Assembly: GCA_944324835.1 (NCBI GenBank)
Contig: CALUXV010000002.1
Location: 1-64,000, forward strand
Direction of reading: 5' to 3'
Source of the DNA: Candidatus Gastranaerophilales bacterium
GTDB lineage: Bacteria; Cyanobacteriota; Vampirovibrionia; Gastranaerophilales; Gastranaerophilaceae
DNA: 64,000 nucleotides
Made by a program: the position numbers and the translations under genes. Under the pieces are notes generated by a model. The model was not told where the DNA came from, made no database searches, and worked only from the letters and a program-made list of their open reading frames with translations. Positions 17,231 through 26,410 of this stretch are shown here, piece after piece. Position 1 is the stretch's first letter. Each line of letters opens with the position of its first letter.

Positions 17231-18967
17231 ATGTCAGAAAAAAACGTTGAAAAAATAATAGATATTGCAAGAGGTAAAGTAAAAGCTGATCTTGTTATCA
17301 AAAATGCTAATATAGTTAATGTTTTATCCGAAGAAATTCATCAAGGTGATGTTGCAGTTGCAGATGGCGTTATTGCGGGGATAGGGGAAAATTATTGTGG
17401 TGAAAACGAAGTTGATATAAATGGAGCGTATCTTTCCCCTGCATTTATTGACGGTCATGTCCATATAGAAAGTTCAATGCTTCTTCCTTCTGAATTTGCC
17501 AAAGCAGTTGTTCCTGCAGGAACGACAACCGTTATAATTGATCCTCATGAAATATCAAATGTTCTTGGCCTTCAAGGAATAAGTTTTATGCGTGAGGCGA
17601 TTCAACAATTACCGCTTGATGTTTATATGATGCTTCCTTCCTGCGTGCCTGCAACACCATTTGAAACATCCGGATTCGATTTAAATAGTTATGATTTATC
17701 TCTTTTAATCGATAAACCATGGGTTCTTGGAATTGCTGAAATGATGAATTTCCCTGGAGTCTTAAATCATGATAAAAATGTGATGGCAAAATTAAAACTT
17801 GCAATGTCAAAAAATAAAAGAATTGATGGGCATGCTCCTTGTTTGTCTGATAAAGACTTGTGTGCGTATATAGCCGCCGGAGTAACTTCAGACCACGAGT
17901 GTACTACCCCTGACGAAGCAATTGAAAAACTTCGCAAAGGCATGTACTTGATGATTAGAGAAGGTTCTGCAGCAAAAGATTTGAATGCACTGCTTCCAGT
18001 ATTATTAGAAAAAAATACAAGAAAATGTATTTTTGTTACTGATGACAGACATCCTGAAGATTTACTTGAGCATATTAATTCTATGGTTAAGACGGCAGTA
18101 GAAGCTGGTGTTTCGCCAATAAAAGCCATTCAGATGGCAAGCCTTAATACAGCTGAATATTTTAAAATACAGGATTTGGGGGCAATTGCTCCGGGATATA
18201 AAGCAGATTTCCTTGTATTCCCTGATTTAAAAACATTCAAACCTGATTTAGTTTTCAAAAAAGGTAAACTTGTTGCAGAGTCTGGTAAGCTGACTGCTGA
18301 TATTACTCAAAACGAAATTCCTGCTGTCAGGGGCTCTGTAAACGTTAAATGGATAAAATATGAAGATTTCAAAATAGAGGCAAAATCTGACAATGTAAAA
18401 GCCATTGAAGTAATTCCTCATCAATTAATAACAAAATCTGTTAAATCTAAAATTAATGTTGTTAATAATTTTGCTGAAAGTAATATTGAAACAGATACTT
18501 TAAAAATATGTGTAATAGAACGTCACAGGGCCGGCGGCAACATTGGTAAAGGTTTTGTAAAAGGATTTAACCTTAAATCCGGAGCAATTGCATCAACCGT
18601 TGCACATGACTCACATAATATGATTGTTATTGGTACAAATGATTCTGATATGTATACAGCAGCAGTTGAATTGATAAAATCTCAAGGTGGGAAAATAGTT
18701 GTTGATAATGGTAAAGTTCTTGCTCACCTGCCGTTGCCAATTGCAGGGTTAATCTCCGATGAAGATATAAATTCAGTTATTGAAAAAAGCATGCAATTAA
18801 ATAAAGCTGCAAAAAAAATTGGTTGTAATATTGATGATCCGTTTATGTCAATGAGCTTTTTATCTCTGCCGGTTATTCCGGAACTAAAAATCACTGATAA
18901 AGGACTTTTTGACTCAGTAAAATTTGAATTTGTAGATATTTTTGAAAAATCGGTTGTAAAGGCTTAA
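17231..18967 (+). CDS. ade: Adenine deaminase
   Basis: Amidohydrolase converting adenine to hypoxanthine for purine salvage, 578 aa. It has an N-terminal IDIARGKVKADLVIKNANIVN, the metal motif FIDGHVHIESSM, DPHEISNVLG, the EMMNFPGV segment, HAPCLS, and a C-terminal domain with NIGKGFVKGF and HDSHNM typical of bacterial Ade. The ATG at 17231 has AGAGGATTATT upstream; an in-frame extension to 17171 lacks any RBS. Monocistronic or loosely linked to the sigma gene 40 bp downstream. Confidence 0.95.
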   Translation: MSEKNVEKIIDIARGKVKADLVIKNANIVNVLSEEIHQGDVAVADGVIAGIGENYCGENEVDINGAYLSPAFIDGHVHIESSMLLPSEFAKAVVPAGTTTVIIDPHEISNVLGLQGISFMREAIQQLPLDVYMMLPSCVPATPFETSGFDLNSYDLSLLIDKPWVLGIAEMMNFPGVLNHDKNVMAKLKLAMSKNKRIDGHAPCLSDKDLCAYIAAGVTSDHECTTPDEAIEKLRKGMYLMIREGSAAKDLNALLPVLLEKNTRKCIFVTDDRHPEDLLEHINSMVKTAVEAGVSPIKAIQMASLNTAEYFKIQDLGAIAPGYKADFLVFPDLKTFKPDLVFKKGKLVAESGKLTADITQNEIPAVRGSVNVKWIKYEDFKIEAKSDNVKAIEVIPHQLITKSVKSKINVVNNFAESNIETDTLKICVIERHRAGGNIGKGFVKGFNLKSGAIASTVAHDSHNMIVIGTNDSDMYTAAVELIKSQGGKIVVDNGKVLAHLPLPIAGLISDEDINSVIEKSMQLNKAAKKIGCNIDDPFMSMSFLSLPVIPELKITDKGLFDSVKFEFVDIFEKSVVKA

Positions 18968-19007
18968 ATTATTTGTAAAAGAAAATGTTTTTTGATATGA
19001 TTTAAAT

Positions 19008-19622
19008 ATGGATGGCACAGTAGGTACGAAAAAAAATATTAATTTTAATTTAAAAGAATACACTAATTTAATTGAAACAGTTTCCAAAGTAGAGTTTTCA
19101 AAAATATCTTCTTATGGATTAATTGAATACCCGGAAATTATTAATTTAGCAACTCATACTGTGTATATTATTCTAAATAATAAAAATCCTGAATTATATA
19201 ATAATGCCTATCTTACAAAGGCAATAAAATGGGCTATCCGAAATGAAATTAGGAGACGGTATAAGTGGTATACCTTAAAAAATAATACGCCGGTAAATAA
19301 TTCTGAAATTAGAGAAACAGTGTATAAATCTATATTATCTGTTGAAGAAATGGCAGATGCAGAAAATCCTGTTATTATAAAAGATAATTCTATGTCACCG
19401 GAAGAACAAGCCGAATTTACAGAATTAAAAGATAGGATTGTTGTGGCAATTCAACACCTTCCGGAGAGAGAAAAAGCGCTGGTAGAAGCAAAATTCTTCC
19501 ATGATAAAAAACTAAAAGATATTTCAGTCGAATTTAATATTTCGCAGTCAAGGATTTCAAGAATTATTCAAAATGCTCTAGATAAAGTTCGTAAGGAATT
19601 ACTAAAACAGGAAGAAAAATGA
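19008..19622 (+). CDS. Sigma-70-family factor, sigma-28/FliA-like
   Basis: 204 aa. A region-2-like helical part (about 40-85) ends in AIKWAIRNEIRRRYKW. A clear region 4 lies at about 140-200: LPEREKALVEAKFFHDKKLKDISVEFNISQSRISRIIQNAL, which resembles FliA/SigD region 4 (helix-turn-helix binding the -35 box). Region 3 seems short. Overlap ATGA with gcvPB means cotranslation with a metabolic gene, which is unusual. It is the best candidate in this window to read the sigma-28-like elements at 8983 and 43743, but that link is inference. Confidence 0.75.
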   Translation: MDGTVGTKKNINFNLKEYTNLIETVSKVEFSKISSYGLIEYPEIINLATHTVYIILNNKNPELYNNAYLTKAIKWAIRNEIRRRYKWYTLKNNTPVNNSEIRETVYKSILSVEEMADAENPVIIKDNSMSPEEQAEFTELKDRIVVAIQHLPEREKALVEAKFFHDKKLKDISVEFNISQSRISRIIQNALDKVRKELLKQEEK

Positions 19623-21052
19623 AAGTAATATTTGAAAAATCTAATAGTGTAGGCGGGGTTAATATAGGAGAAGATAATATAAAAGCAGAAGGAATTTCTT
19701 CTGATTTTTTACGTAGTGACATAATTGGACTTCCACAATTAAGTGAATTAGAAGTTATGCGTCATTATAAAGAGTTAAGTGATAAGAATTTTTGTGTAGA
19801 ATCCGGAATGTATCCGCTTGGCTCTTGTACGATGAAATATAACCCAAAAGTTAATGAATATTTAGCAGCTCTTGATGGTTTTACTTTACTACATCCATTA
19901 ATGTCAGATGAGGATTCTCAGGGTACTCTACAATTAATGTATAATTTACAAGAGGCTTTAAAAGTAATAACAGGAATGGATGCTGTTACATTACAACCGG
20001 CAGCCGGTGCACATGGTGAATTGACCGGTATGATGATAATAAAGAAGTATTTTGAATCAATTGGCGAACACCGTACCAAAGTGATTATACCCGATTCCGG
20101 TCATGGTACAAATCCTGCAAGTGCCATGATGTGCGGATATCAAGTCGTTCAAGCTAAATCAAACGAAAAAGGACTTGTTGATATTGAATATCTAAAATCT
20201 ATTTTAGATAAAGATGTTGCAGCAATTATGATGACAAATCCTAATACTCTTGGACTTTTTGAAGAAGATGTTATAGAAATTGCAGATTTAATGCACAAAA
20301 ACGGTTCTCTATTATATTATGACGGGGCAAATTTAAATGCAATTATGGGGTATACAAATCCAACGCTTATGCATTTTGATGTTTGTCATATGAACCTGCA
20401 TAAAACATTATCAACTCCGCATGGCGGCGGAGGCCCGGGTGCAGGCCCTGTTGGAGTTGTTGAAAAACTAAAGAAATTTTTTCCTAAACCTACAATTGAA
20501 TTTGATGGACAAAAATATTTCAGAAATTACAATATCCCTCAATCTATAGGTAAAGTAAGAAGTTTTTACGGTAACTTCGGGGTTCTTGTAAGAGCTTATG
20601 CTTATGTTCTCATGATGGGAATTAATCTTAAAAAAGCAAGCGGAGATGCTGTATTGAATGCAAATTATGTCATGCAAAAACTTAAAGGTATATACGATGT
20701 TGCTTATGATGAAGGTTGTATGCATGAGTTTGTTTTATGCGGTGAAAAGCAAAAAGAGCAGGGAGCATCAACATTATATATTGCTAAACGTTTAATGGAT
20801 TATGGTTTCCATCCGCCTACAGTATATTTCCCGCTAATTGTTCATGAAGCAATGATGATTGAACCGACAGAATCTGAATGTAAAAAACGTCTTGATGATT
20901 TTATTGAGGTAATGATTAAAATTGCAGATGAAGTAAAAAATAATCCTGATATTCTTAATTCTGCACCTCACAATGCTCCAATCAAAAAAGTTGATGAAAC
21001 AAAGGCTGCGCGCCACCCTGATTTGAAATATGAAGGAGAATATAATGCCTAA
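19619..21052 (+). CDS. gcvPB: Glycine dehydrogenase (decarboxylating) subunit 2
   Basis: PLP-dependent P-protein subunit 2 of the glycine cleavage system, 477 aa. Signature segments: YPLGSCTMKYNPK near the start, LQPAAGAHGELTGM, PDSGHGTNPASAMMCG, and NLHKTLSTPHGGGGPGAG with the PLP lysine at about residue 262. Subunit 1 (gcvPA), T and H proteins are not in this window, so the system must be split across the genome. It overlaps the sigma gene by ATGA and the next gene by 8 bp. Confidence 0.96.
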   Translation: MKVIFEKSNSVGGVNIGEDNIKAEGISSDFLRSDIIGLPQLSELEVMRHYKELSDKNFCVESGMYPLGSCTMKYNPKVNEYLAALDGFTLLHPLMSDEDSQGTLQLMYNLQEALKVITGMDAVTLQPAAGAHGELTGMMIIKKYFESIGEHRTKVIIPDSGHGTNPASAMMCGYQVVQAKSNEKGLVDIEYLKSILDKDVAAIMMTNPNTLGLFEEDVIEIADLMHKNGSLLYYDGANLNAIMGYTNPTLMHFDVCHMNLHKTLSTPHGGGGPGAGPVGVVEKLKKFFPKPTIEFDGQKYFRNYNIPQSIGKVRSFYGNFGVLVRAYAYVLMMGINLKKASGDAVLNANYVMQKLKGIYDVAYDEGCMHEFVLCGEKQKEQGASTLYIAKRLMDYGFHPPTVYFPLIVHEAMMIEPTESECKKRLDDFIEVMIKIADEVKNNPDILNSAPHNAPIKKVDETKAARHPDLKYEGEYNA

Positions 21053-22163
21053 GAAGAAAAAAATAAAAGTAGCTTTCCCTCATATGGGGACAATTTCGAT
21101 TGCCTGGGCTGCTGCATTAAGAAAAGTCGGTCTTGATGCTTATGTCCCTCCTTATACAAGTAAAAGAACCTTATCTTTAGGGACAAAAAATTCTCCGGAA
21201 GCTATTTGTTTACCTTATAAATTGATTCTAGGAAATTTTATTGAGGCAATTGAAGGCGGTGCAGATTATGTTGCAATGATTACTTCTCCCGGAATATGCC
21301 GTCTTGGAGAATACGGGAATAACATAAAAAATACTCTTGCTGAACTCGGATACAAAGCAAATTATATAGAACTGTCTTTATATGATGGTTTTAGAGGCTT
21401 GTATAGATTTTTAAAAGATTTGACCGGAAAAAATAATCCAATACAGATTATAAGGGCAATAAATATATGCATGCGAAAGATTTTTGTTATTGATGAATTA
21501 GATTCGGTTCTTTCTTATTATAGAGCACGTGAAATAAATACAGGTGACGCTGAAAAAAGGTATAAAAAAGCGTTACAGCTTATTGATGCTGCAGATAAAA
21601 CATCTATTTTGAAAAAGGCCAGAGTAAAAGCAATTGATTTAATTAAATCGACTAAAATTGATCCAAAACGTGAAGTTTTGCATGTTGATTTAACAGGAGA
21701 AATATTCCTTGTTAATGATGCGTTTTCAAATCAGAATATAGAAAGAGAACTTGGCAGAATGGGTGTAGAAACAAGACGCAGCCTGACTGTTGGAAGTTTT
21801 TTGAAAGATGCAATTATTCCAAAAGCATTTAGAAAGGAAGAAACTCACCTTGAACGTGCTGAAAGAATGGCAAAACCGTATCTTACACGAGATATAGGCG
21901 GTGATTCACTTGAATGTATATCTGATGTTGCTTATGCGGATGAAAGAGGTATTGACGGTATTATACATATTAGTCCGTTTACGTGTATGCCAGAGATAAT
22001 GTCTCAAAATATATTTCCTTCAATGCGTGAAGATTGTTCTATTCCGATACTTGCATTGATTATGGATGAACAAACAGGAAAGGCCGGTTATATCACACGT
22101 CTAGAGGCATTTGTTGATTTAATGAGGCGTAAAAAACGCAAATCTGCTAAGGAGAAAAAATGA
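21045..22163 (+). CDS. CoA-substrate enzyme activase / 2-hydroxyglutaryl-CoA dehydratase-like protein
   Basis: 372 aa, start at 21045 set by AAGGAG at 21034-21039. It resembles the COG3580/3581-type proteins annotated as 2-hydroxyacyl-CoA dehydratase or activase components: VAFPHMGTISIAWAAALRKVGL, NSPEAICLPYKLILGNFIEA, TSPGICRLGEYG, and HISPFTCMPEIMSQ with conserved Cys that could bind an iron-sulfur cluster. Exact substrate unknown; related proteins are widespread in anaerobes. It is translationally coupled to gcvPB and to a membrane protein. The family call is fairly firm, the function is not. Confidence 0.75.
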   Translation: MPKKKKIKVAFPHMGTISIAWAAALRKVGLDAYVPPYTSKRTLSLGTKNSPEAICLPYKLILGNFIEAIEGGADYVAMITSPGICRLGEYGNNIKNTLAELGYKANYIELSLYDGFRGLYRFLKDLTGKNNPIQIIRAINICMRKIFVIDELDSVLSYYRAREINTGDAEKRYKKALQLIDAADKTSILKKARVKAIDLIKSTKIDPKREVLHVDLTGEIFLVNDAFSNQNIERELGRMGVETRRSLTVGSFLKDAIIPKAFRKEETHLERAERMAKPYLTRDIGGDSLECISDVAYADERGIDGIIHISPFTCMPEIMSQNIFPSMREDCSIPILALIMDEQTGKAGYITRLEAFVDLMRRKKRKSAKEKK

Positions 22164-23092
22164 TTGAAAAAATAGCTTCATTTTTTAAATTTATTTCAGA
22201 TTGGTTTAAATCTGATTTATGTGTATTTAAATATTTTTATGATGCATTATTTATTACTAATAATAATATAATTCTTGCAACTCCATTAATTGTATTTGCA
22301 ATGTTTTCTGGTATTTATTTAATGAAAACAACTGTTACGCCTACTCCTGCTATAGCTTTAATTTTAATATTGTTTTTTGCTATAACAGCAGTATTTTTTG
22401 CCGGTTGGTTTTATACAATAAAACTTGCGGTAGATACAATTGATTCAAATTCTTTGGTTAGAACTGTGGCAAATACTGATGATGAAAAGATATCTGAACA
22501 GCATACAGCAAATATAAAAGAAGATACTTTTTATCTTTTAAAACAATTTCCGACAGGTGTTGGAGAATACTTCGTTCAATTTTTTCTAATGTTTACTATA
22601 TTTTTCCTACTTTTGACATTTGTAATAATTTTTAGTTACAAAACAGCTTATATGTTAATTGGTAGTATTGGAATTACACGACCGGAATTATTTCTTGCGT
22701 TATCATCTCCTGATGCAATGAAAGAATTATTAATGTCATTAACTATTGAGCAAAAGATTAAACTAAGTAACTGGAATTTATTTTTCTTATTCACAACGAC
22801 TCTTTATTCTTTTTTAATTATGTTCTGGGCTCCAGAGATAGTTATAAAAAAAGAATCCGTAATTAATGCACTTCTCAATTCTCTTGGCAAATTATTTAGA
22901 AAATTCTTTAAATCGCTTGTTATTTTTTCATATTTGACCCTTCTGTACTTTATAATTTCCATTTTATCAGCTTTATTTGTATCAAATTTCTGGAATTTTA
23001 TATTTACGGTAGTATATTTCTATTTTGTACTTTATGCTGCTATACTTGTGTTTTTATTTTATAAAAAAGAATTTAATGATGAAGAAGTATAA
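22160..23092 (+). CDS. Six-helix membrane protein of unknown function
   Basis: 310 aa with hydrophobic segments at about 38-55, 63-86, 137-168, 206-225, 252-275 and 280-301, so it is an integral membrane protein with its loop at 90-130 charged. No family recognised. It starts with an ATGA overlap to the previous gene and overlaps miaA by 17 bp, so it belongs to the gcvPB-miaA transcription unit. Confidence 0.8.
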   Translation: MIEKIASFFKFISDWFKSDLCVFKYFYDALFITNNNIILATPLIVFAMFSGIYLMKTTVTPTPAIALILILFFAITAVFFAGWFYTIKLAVDTIDSNSLVRTVANTDDEKISEQHTANIKEDTFYLLKQFPTGVGEYFVQFFLMFTIFFLLLTFVIIFSYKTAYMLIGSIGITRPELFLALSSPDAMKELLMSLTIEQKIKLSNWNLFFLFTTTLYSFLIMFWAPEIVIKKESVINALLNSLGKLFRKFFKSLVIFSYLTLLYFIISILSALFVSNFWNFIFTVVYFYFVLYAAILVFLFYKKEFNDEEV

Positions 23093-23930
23093 AGTAATAG
23101 CTATAGCTGGTCCTACAGCAAGCGGAAAAACAAAACTTGCAATTGAAATGGCACAACAGCTTGATACAGAAATAATTTCTGCAGATTCAAGGCTGGTATA
23201 CAAAGGGTTTGATATTGGTACTGCCAAGCCGACAAAGGAAGAACAAAAACTTGTTAAACATCATTTGATAGATGTTGTTGAGCCGGAAGTTGATTATTCC
23301 GTTGCGGATTTTGCAGATGAGGCAGGCAAAATAATTAAAGAAATAAATTATAAAGGTATGATTCCTATTATTGCCGGCGGAACCGGACTTTATTTCAGGA
23401 TTCTTCTTGAAAACTATGATTTACCACGCCTTGAAGCTAACCCTGAATTAAGGGCTGAACTTGAAACAAGAGATGTAGAAGATTTATATAATGAACTTTT
23501 GAAACTTGACCCTAAAGCAGCAGAAAAAATACATAAAAATAACAAAGTAAGGGTCATTCGTGCACTTGAGGTTACTAAAATTCTTAACAAGCCGTTTTCA
23601 GAGGCTTGTGGTTTGAAAGAGTCTGAATATGATGTTGAATGGATTTTCCCAAAAATTGAATCAAGAGAGGTTTTGTATGACAGGATTAATAAACGTGTTG
23701 ATATAATGATTCAAGACGGTTTGATTGATGAAACAAAGTATTTACTTAATAAGCACGGCAGAATAAAGAATCTTGTTAATACAATAGGTTATCAAGAAAT
23801 AATACAGTATTTAGATGGTGTTTTAGATTTGGATACTGCAATTGAAACTATCAAACAAAATACACGCCGGTATGCTAAACGCCAGTTAACCTGGTTTCGT
23901 CGGAATCCAAACTTGAATGTAAATATTTAG
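23076..23930 (+). CDS. miaA: tRNA dimethylallyltransferase
   Basis: Adds a dimethylallyl group to A37 of tRNAs reading UNN codons. P-loop GPTASGKTKLA, SADSRLVYKGFDIGTAKP (DMAPP/tRNA contacts), AGGTGLYFR, the NTIGYQEIIQYL segment and the C-terminal RRYAKRQLTWFR are all family hallmarks. The start is placed at the first of two adjacent ATGs (23076/23079); either gives about 284 aa. The longer in-frame reading would lie within the membrane-protein gene. Confidence 0.96.
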   Translation: MMKKYKVIAIAGPTASGKTKLAIEMAQQLDTEIISADSRLVYKGFDIGTAKPTKEEQKLVKHHLIDVVEPEVDYSVADFADEAGKIIKEINYKGMIPIIAGGTGLYFRILLENYDLPRLEANPELRAELETRDVEDLYNELLKLDPKAAEKIHKNNKVRVIRALEVTKILNKPFSEACGLKESEYDVEWIFPKIESREVLYDRINKRVDIMIQDGLIDETKYLLNKHGRIKNLVNTIGYQEIIQYLDGVLDLDTAIETIKQNTRRYAKRQLTWFRRNPNLNVNI

Positions 23931-24283
23931 GCTTGTTTATCAACTTTCGGTTGTTGAGGTTGTTCAGTGTCAGCAATAGCTTTTTGTACAGCTTTTCCTC
24001 CTGCAAGCATATTTCCACCTAACATAAACGCTACACACGCTGCCGGGATTGGTGCTAAATATTTTAATACACCTTTTTTAAATGCAGTTCCGGCTAGTGC
24101 TATAACACCTGCTGCAATAGTTGCATATCCTAAATTTACTTGATTCTTAGCAAAAGAATTGAGTTTTGCTTTACCTTCTTTAATTTTTTCTGCATCGGTT
24201 GTTTTAGTTGGAGCAGTTACTCCTGCAGCGTTAAAACTAGGGTTATAATTAAAAGCTTGACCAAGTTTATTGATACTTACCAT
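23927..24283 (-). CDS. Small protein with two hydrophobic segments and NYNPSFNA motif
   Basis: 118 aa, family unknown. An N-terminal NYNPSFNAAGV resembles the PSYNAVQ motif of the 15.7-17.1 kb proteins. Two hydrophobic stretches (about 50-67 and 73-95) suggest a small membrane protein, followed by a PQQPK-rich tail. A strong GGAGG four bases before the ATG supports translation. It ends against miaA (4-bp convergent overlap). Confidence 0.7.
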   Translation of the reverse strand: MVSINKLGQAFNYNPSFNAAGVTAPTKTTDAEKIKEGKAKLNSFAKNQVNLGYATIAAGVIALAGTAFKKGVLKYLAPIPAACVAFMLGGNMLAGGKAVQKAIADTEQPQQPKVDKQA

Positions 24284-24377
24284 AAAACCTCCATATCCTA
24301 CACGTGTTTATTATAATGTAATAAAATAAATAATTTTGCTAGTATAAAAATATTCTTTTACAAAAAGTAATAAAAAA

Positions 24378-24404
24378 TGGAAAGGGGCTCTTCGCCCCTT
24401 TCCA
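24378..24404 (-). terminator. Strong minus-strand terminator with no gene in front of it
   Basis: Stem GGAAAGGGGC / GCCCCTTTCC (plus T-A closing) with a 5-nt loop. On the minus strand it is followed by TTTTTTATTACTTTTT; on the plus strand there is no T run. The only minus-strand DNA upstream of it is the rpsL leader, so it may end an antisense or small RNA, or act in the leader of the 118-aa gene. Confidence 0.6.
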
Positions 24405-24537
24405 TTCAAGATGAACTAAATTCAGTATTTTTAACTGATGTATATATAAAGTATTTTATTCCATGCTTATTGCATCATATTCTAATATTGTTACATAACT
24501 ATAAAATAAAAATATCCCTGAAAAGTTATTAGTATTG
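24405..24537. other. Gene-free part of the rpsL upstream region
   Basis: No open reading frame of useful length on either strand. Highly AT-rich. It could encode a minus-strand small RNA ending at the 24378-24404 hairpin, but I could not identify a convincing promoter for one. Together with the promoter, leader and terminator listed beside it, this accounts for the 358-bp gap between the 118-aa gene and rpsL. Confidence 0.4.
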
Positions 24538-24566
24538 TTGACAATATAATTTGCTTGTAGTTATAT
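24538..24566 (+). promoter_or_regulatory. Promoter of rpsL-rpsG
   Basis: TTGACA at 24538-24543, a 17-bp spacer, then TTATAT at 24561-24566, close to the housekeeping sigma-70 consensus. It leaves a roughly 70-nt leader before the ATG, with AAGGAG at the RBS. Confidence 0.65.
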
Positions 24567-24642
24567 AGAGTTATCTTAGTCGAAATTTTCGTGCTGGATT
24601 TGACGGCTCAAGATAGTGTTACAAGAAAAAAGGAGATAGGTA

Positions 24643-25020
24643 ATGCCTACAATGAATCAGCTTGTACGTCAAGAACGTAAAAAGCTAAAAGACAAAACAA
24701 AATCTCCAGCTTTGATGAATTGTCCTCAAAGACGTGGAGTATGTACAAGGGTTTATACAACAACCCCTAAAAAACCAAACTCAGCACTTAGAAAAGTTGC
24801 CAGAGTCAGACTTACAAACGGTTTTGAAGTTACATCATACATTCCGGGTATCGGACACAACTTACAAGAACACAGTGTTGTTCTTATAAGAGGCGGAAGG
24901 GTTAAAGACCTTCCTGGTGTAAGATATCACATTGTTCGTGGTACTTTAGATACTGCAGGTGTTGCAAATAGAGCTCAAAGTCGTTCTAAATACGGAGCTA
25001 AAAAGGGAGGTAACAAATAA
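24643..25020 (+). CDS. rpsL: 30S ribosomal protein S12
   Basis: 125 aa, decoding-centre protein. The start [24 protein letters not shown] and the conserved core [24 protein letters not shown], then [34 protein letters not shown], leave no doubt. The streptomycin-target lysines (KPNSALRK and the GGRVKDLPG region) are wild type in appearance. RBS AAGGAG. The TAATG overlap couples it to rpsG. Confidence 0.99.
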   Translation: MPTMNQLVRQERKKLKDKTKSPALMNCPQRRGVCTRVYTTTPKKPNSALRKVARVRLTNGFEVTSYIPGIGHNLQEHSVVLIRGGRVKDLPGVRYHIVRGTLDTAGVANRAQSRSKYGAKKGGNK

Positions 25021-25490
25021 TGTCAAGACGTTCTAAACCAGAAAGAAGAATCCCGGCTCCTGATCCAATATATAATAATGTTGATATTTCTAAATTTATC
25101 AATAGAATTATGCGCCGTGGTAAAAAATCATTAGCTGAAAAAATCTTCTACGCTACTATGAAACGTATTGAAGAAAGAGTTAATGATAATCCGATTGAAG
25201 TATTCCAAAAAGCATTAGCAAATGCTACTCCACTATTAGAAGTTAAAGCTAGACGTATCGGTGGTTCTACATATCAAGTTCCAATCGAAGTCAAGGCTGA
25301 TAGAGGATTTGCTCTTGCATCTTCTTGGTTAATTGCTGCAGCTAAAAACAGAGGTGGTAAATCATTCATTGAAAAATTAACTAACGAATTGATGGATGCA
25401 TCTAACGGCTCAGGTGCTGCTTGTAAAAAACGTGAAGATACTCACAAAATGGCAGAAGCTAACAAAGCTTTCGCTCATTATAGATATTAA
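25020..25490 (+). CDS. rpsG: 30S ribosomal protein S7
   Basis: 156 aa primary 16S-binding protein, coupled to rpsL. Core motifs MRRGKKSLAEKIFYATM, NATPLLEVKARRIGGSTYQVPIEV and the ANKAFAHYRY tail are typical. The usual fusA and tuf do not follow; the operon ends at a hairpin and meets a minus-strand operon. Confidence 0.99.
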   Translation: MSRRSKPERRIPAPDPIYNNVDISKFINRIMRRGKKSLAEKIFYATMKRIEERVNDNPIEVFQKALANATPLLEVKARRIGGSTYQVPIEVKADRGFALASSWLIAAAKNRGGKSFIEKLTNELMDASNGSGAACKKREDTHKMAEANKAFAHYRY

Positions 25491-25525
25491 TTTAAATACT
25501 TTTAATAAAGTAGTATTTTAACAAT

Positions 25526-25555
25526 AAAACTCTCATTATAAATGGGAGTTTTATT
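25526..25555. terminator. Bidirectional terminator between rpsG and the flaG-fliS operon
   Basis: Stem AAAACTCTCAT / ATGGGAGTTTT with a short A/T loop, A-rich on the left and T-rich on the right, between convergent genes. It can end both transcripts. Confidence 0.7.
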
Positions 25556-25576
25556 GTATTATTGTATAATTAATTT

Positions 25577-25969
25577 TTATTTGCTATTTCCTCTATATGA
25601 ATCATCAATATCAATAATACTTCCTTGATGTTGGTTTTCAGGGATTTGTCCATAAGCCTTATGTAATTTAGATTTCAGCTTTAAACTATTTAATTCCTTT
25701 TTGACTGCAGTCATATTTGCACGAAGTAATTCGATATTATCTTTTTCTTTTATTCTTAGTTGTTCTTCAATTTTTGCAATTTCTTCTTGTTCTTTTTCCG
25801 AAAATTTAGTACATTTTTTTGTTAATTTTATTTGTAGAATCACTTTATCATGCAAAGTAAGCTTACTTAGTATTTCATCGAACATTTCTCTATTGATTAA
25901 ATCATGAATCTCATCTGCCATATTATTTAATTGATCATAAAATAACATTAATTGTGTGTATTGTGACAT
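25577..25969 (-). CDS. FliT/FlgN-like flagellar chaperone
   Basis: 130-aa all-helical protein, last of three genes after fliS. It has no strong signature, but the small size, the coiled-coil (about 45-105), and the ending LNSLKLKSKLHKAYGQ resemble FliT/FlgN proteins, whose C-terminal LRKEL...KAY pattern is typical. FliT normally lies directly after fliS. Family role: keeps hook-cap or hook-junction subunits unfolded for export. The call is inferred from position and pattern. Confidence 0.6.
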   Translation of the reverse strand: MSQYTQLMLFYDQLNNMADEIHDLINREMFDEILSKLTLHDKVILQIKLTKKCTKFSEKEQEEIAKIEEQLRIKEKDNIELLRANMTAVKKELNSLKLKSKLHKAYGQIPENQHQGSIIDIDDSYRGNSK

Positions 25970-25981
25970 ATAAGACTCCTG

Positions 25982-26410
25982 TTATTCTTCTGTATCAATC
26001 AATGGTTGTGCAGCTGCAGCTCTTTCTTTTGTTGCAATATCAATTGCATCAAGAAAAGCTTTTCTGAGAGTTTTTAAATCTTCAATAACGCTTTCTAGAA
26101 TTTCTTTATCTCTGTTACGGTTAACTTTATAAAGCTTTTTTACTAATTTATCATAGAAAACAAATAAATATTTCCCGACATCATTGCCATGTTCTAAATC
26201 AATTGTTTTCATAAATTCTCTAAGTATTTTTTGACAGCCGATAACATTATTGCAAATTTCTTCCGGAGAATTATCATCAATAGCTTTCCGAACTTTAAAT
26301 AAAAACTGTATAGCCGCATCATATAACATAATCATAAGTCTTTCCGGAGTTGCGGTTAAAACTTCATTATTTTTATATTGAGTTAAATTCTTAGCGTATG
26401 GATTTAACAT
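25982..26410 (-). CDS. fliS: Flagellar export chaperone FliS
   Basis: 142 aa. The start NPYAKNLTQYKNNEVLTATPERLMIMLYDAAIQFL is the classical FliS pattern (YxxxxVxTAxPxxLixMLYDgAi), with the DVGKYLFVFYDKLVKKLYKVN middle also matching. In the known family FliS binds the C-terminus of flagellin before export through the flagellar type III apparatus. No flagellin gene occurs in this window. Coupled to flaG by a one-base stop/start overlap and 12 bp from the FliT-like gene. Confidence 0.88.
   Translation of the reverse strand: MLNPYAKNLTQYKNNEVLTATPERLMIMLYDAAIQFLFKVRKAIDDNSPEEICNNVIGCQKILREFMKTIDLEHGNDVGKYLFVFYDKLVKKLYKVNRNRDKEILESVIEDLKTLRKAFLDAIDIATKERAAAAQPLIDTEE

Noticed and set aside
25491-25576. 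Missing fusA/tuf after rpsG as a sign of rearrangement
   Set aside because: Splits of the str operon occur in several phyla. Without a comparison genome it cannot be called unusual here.
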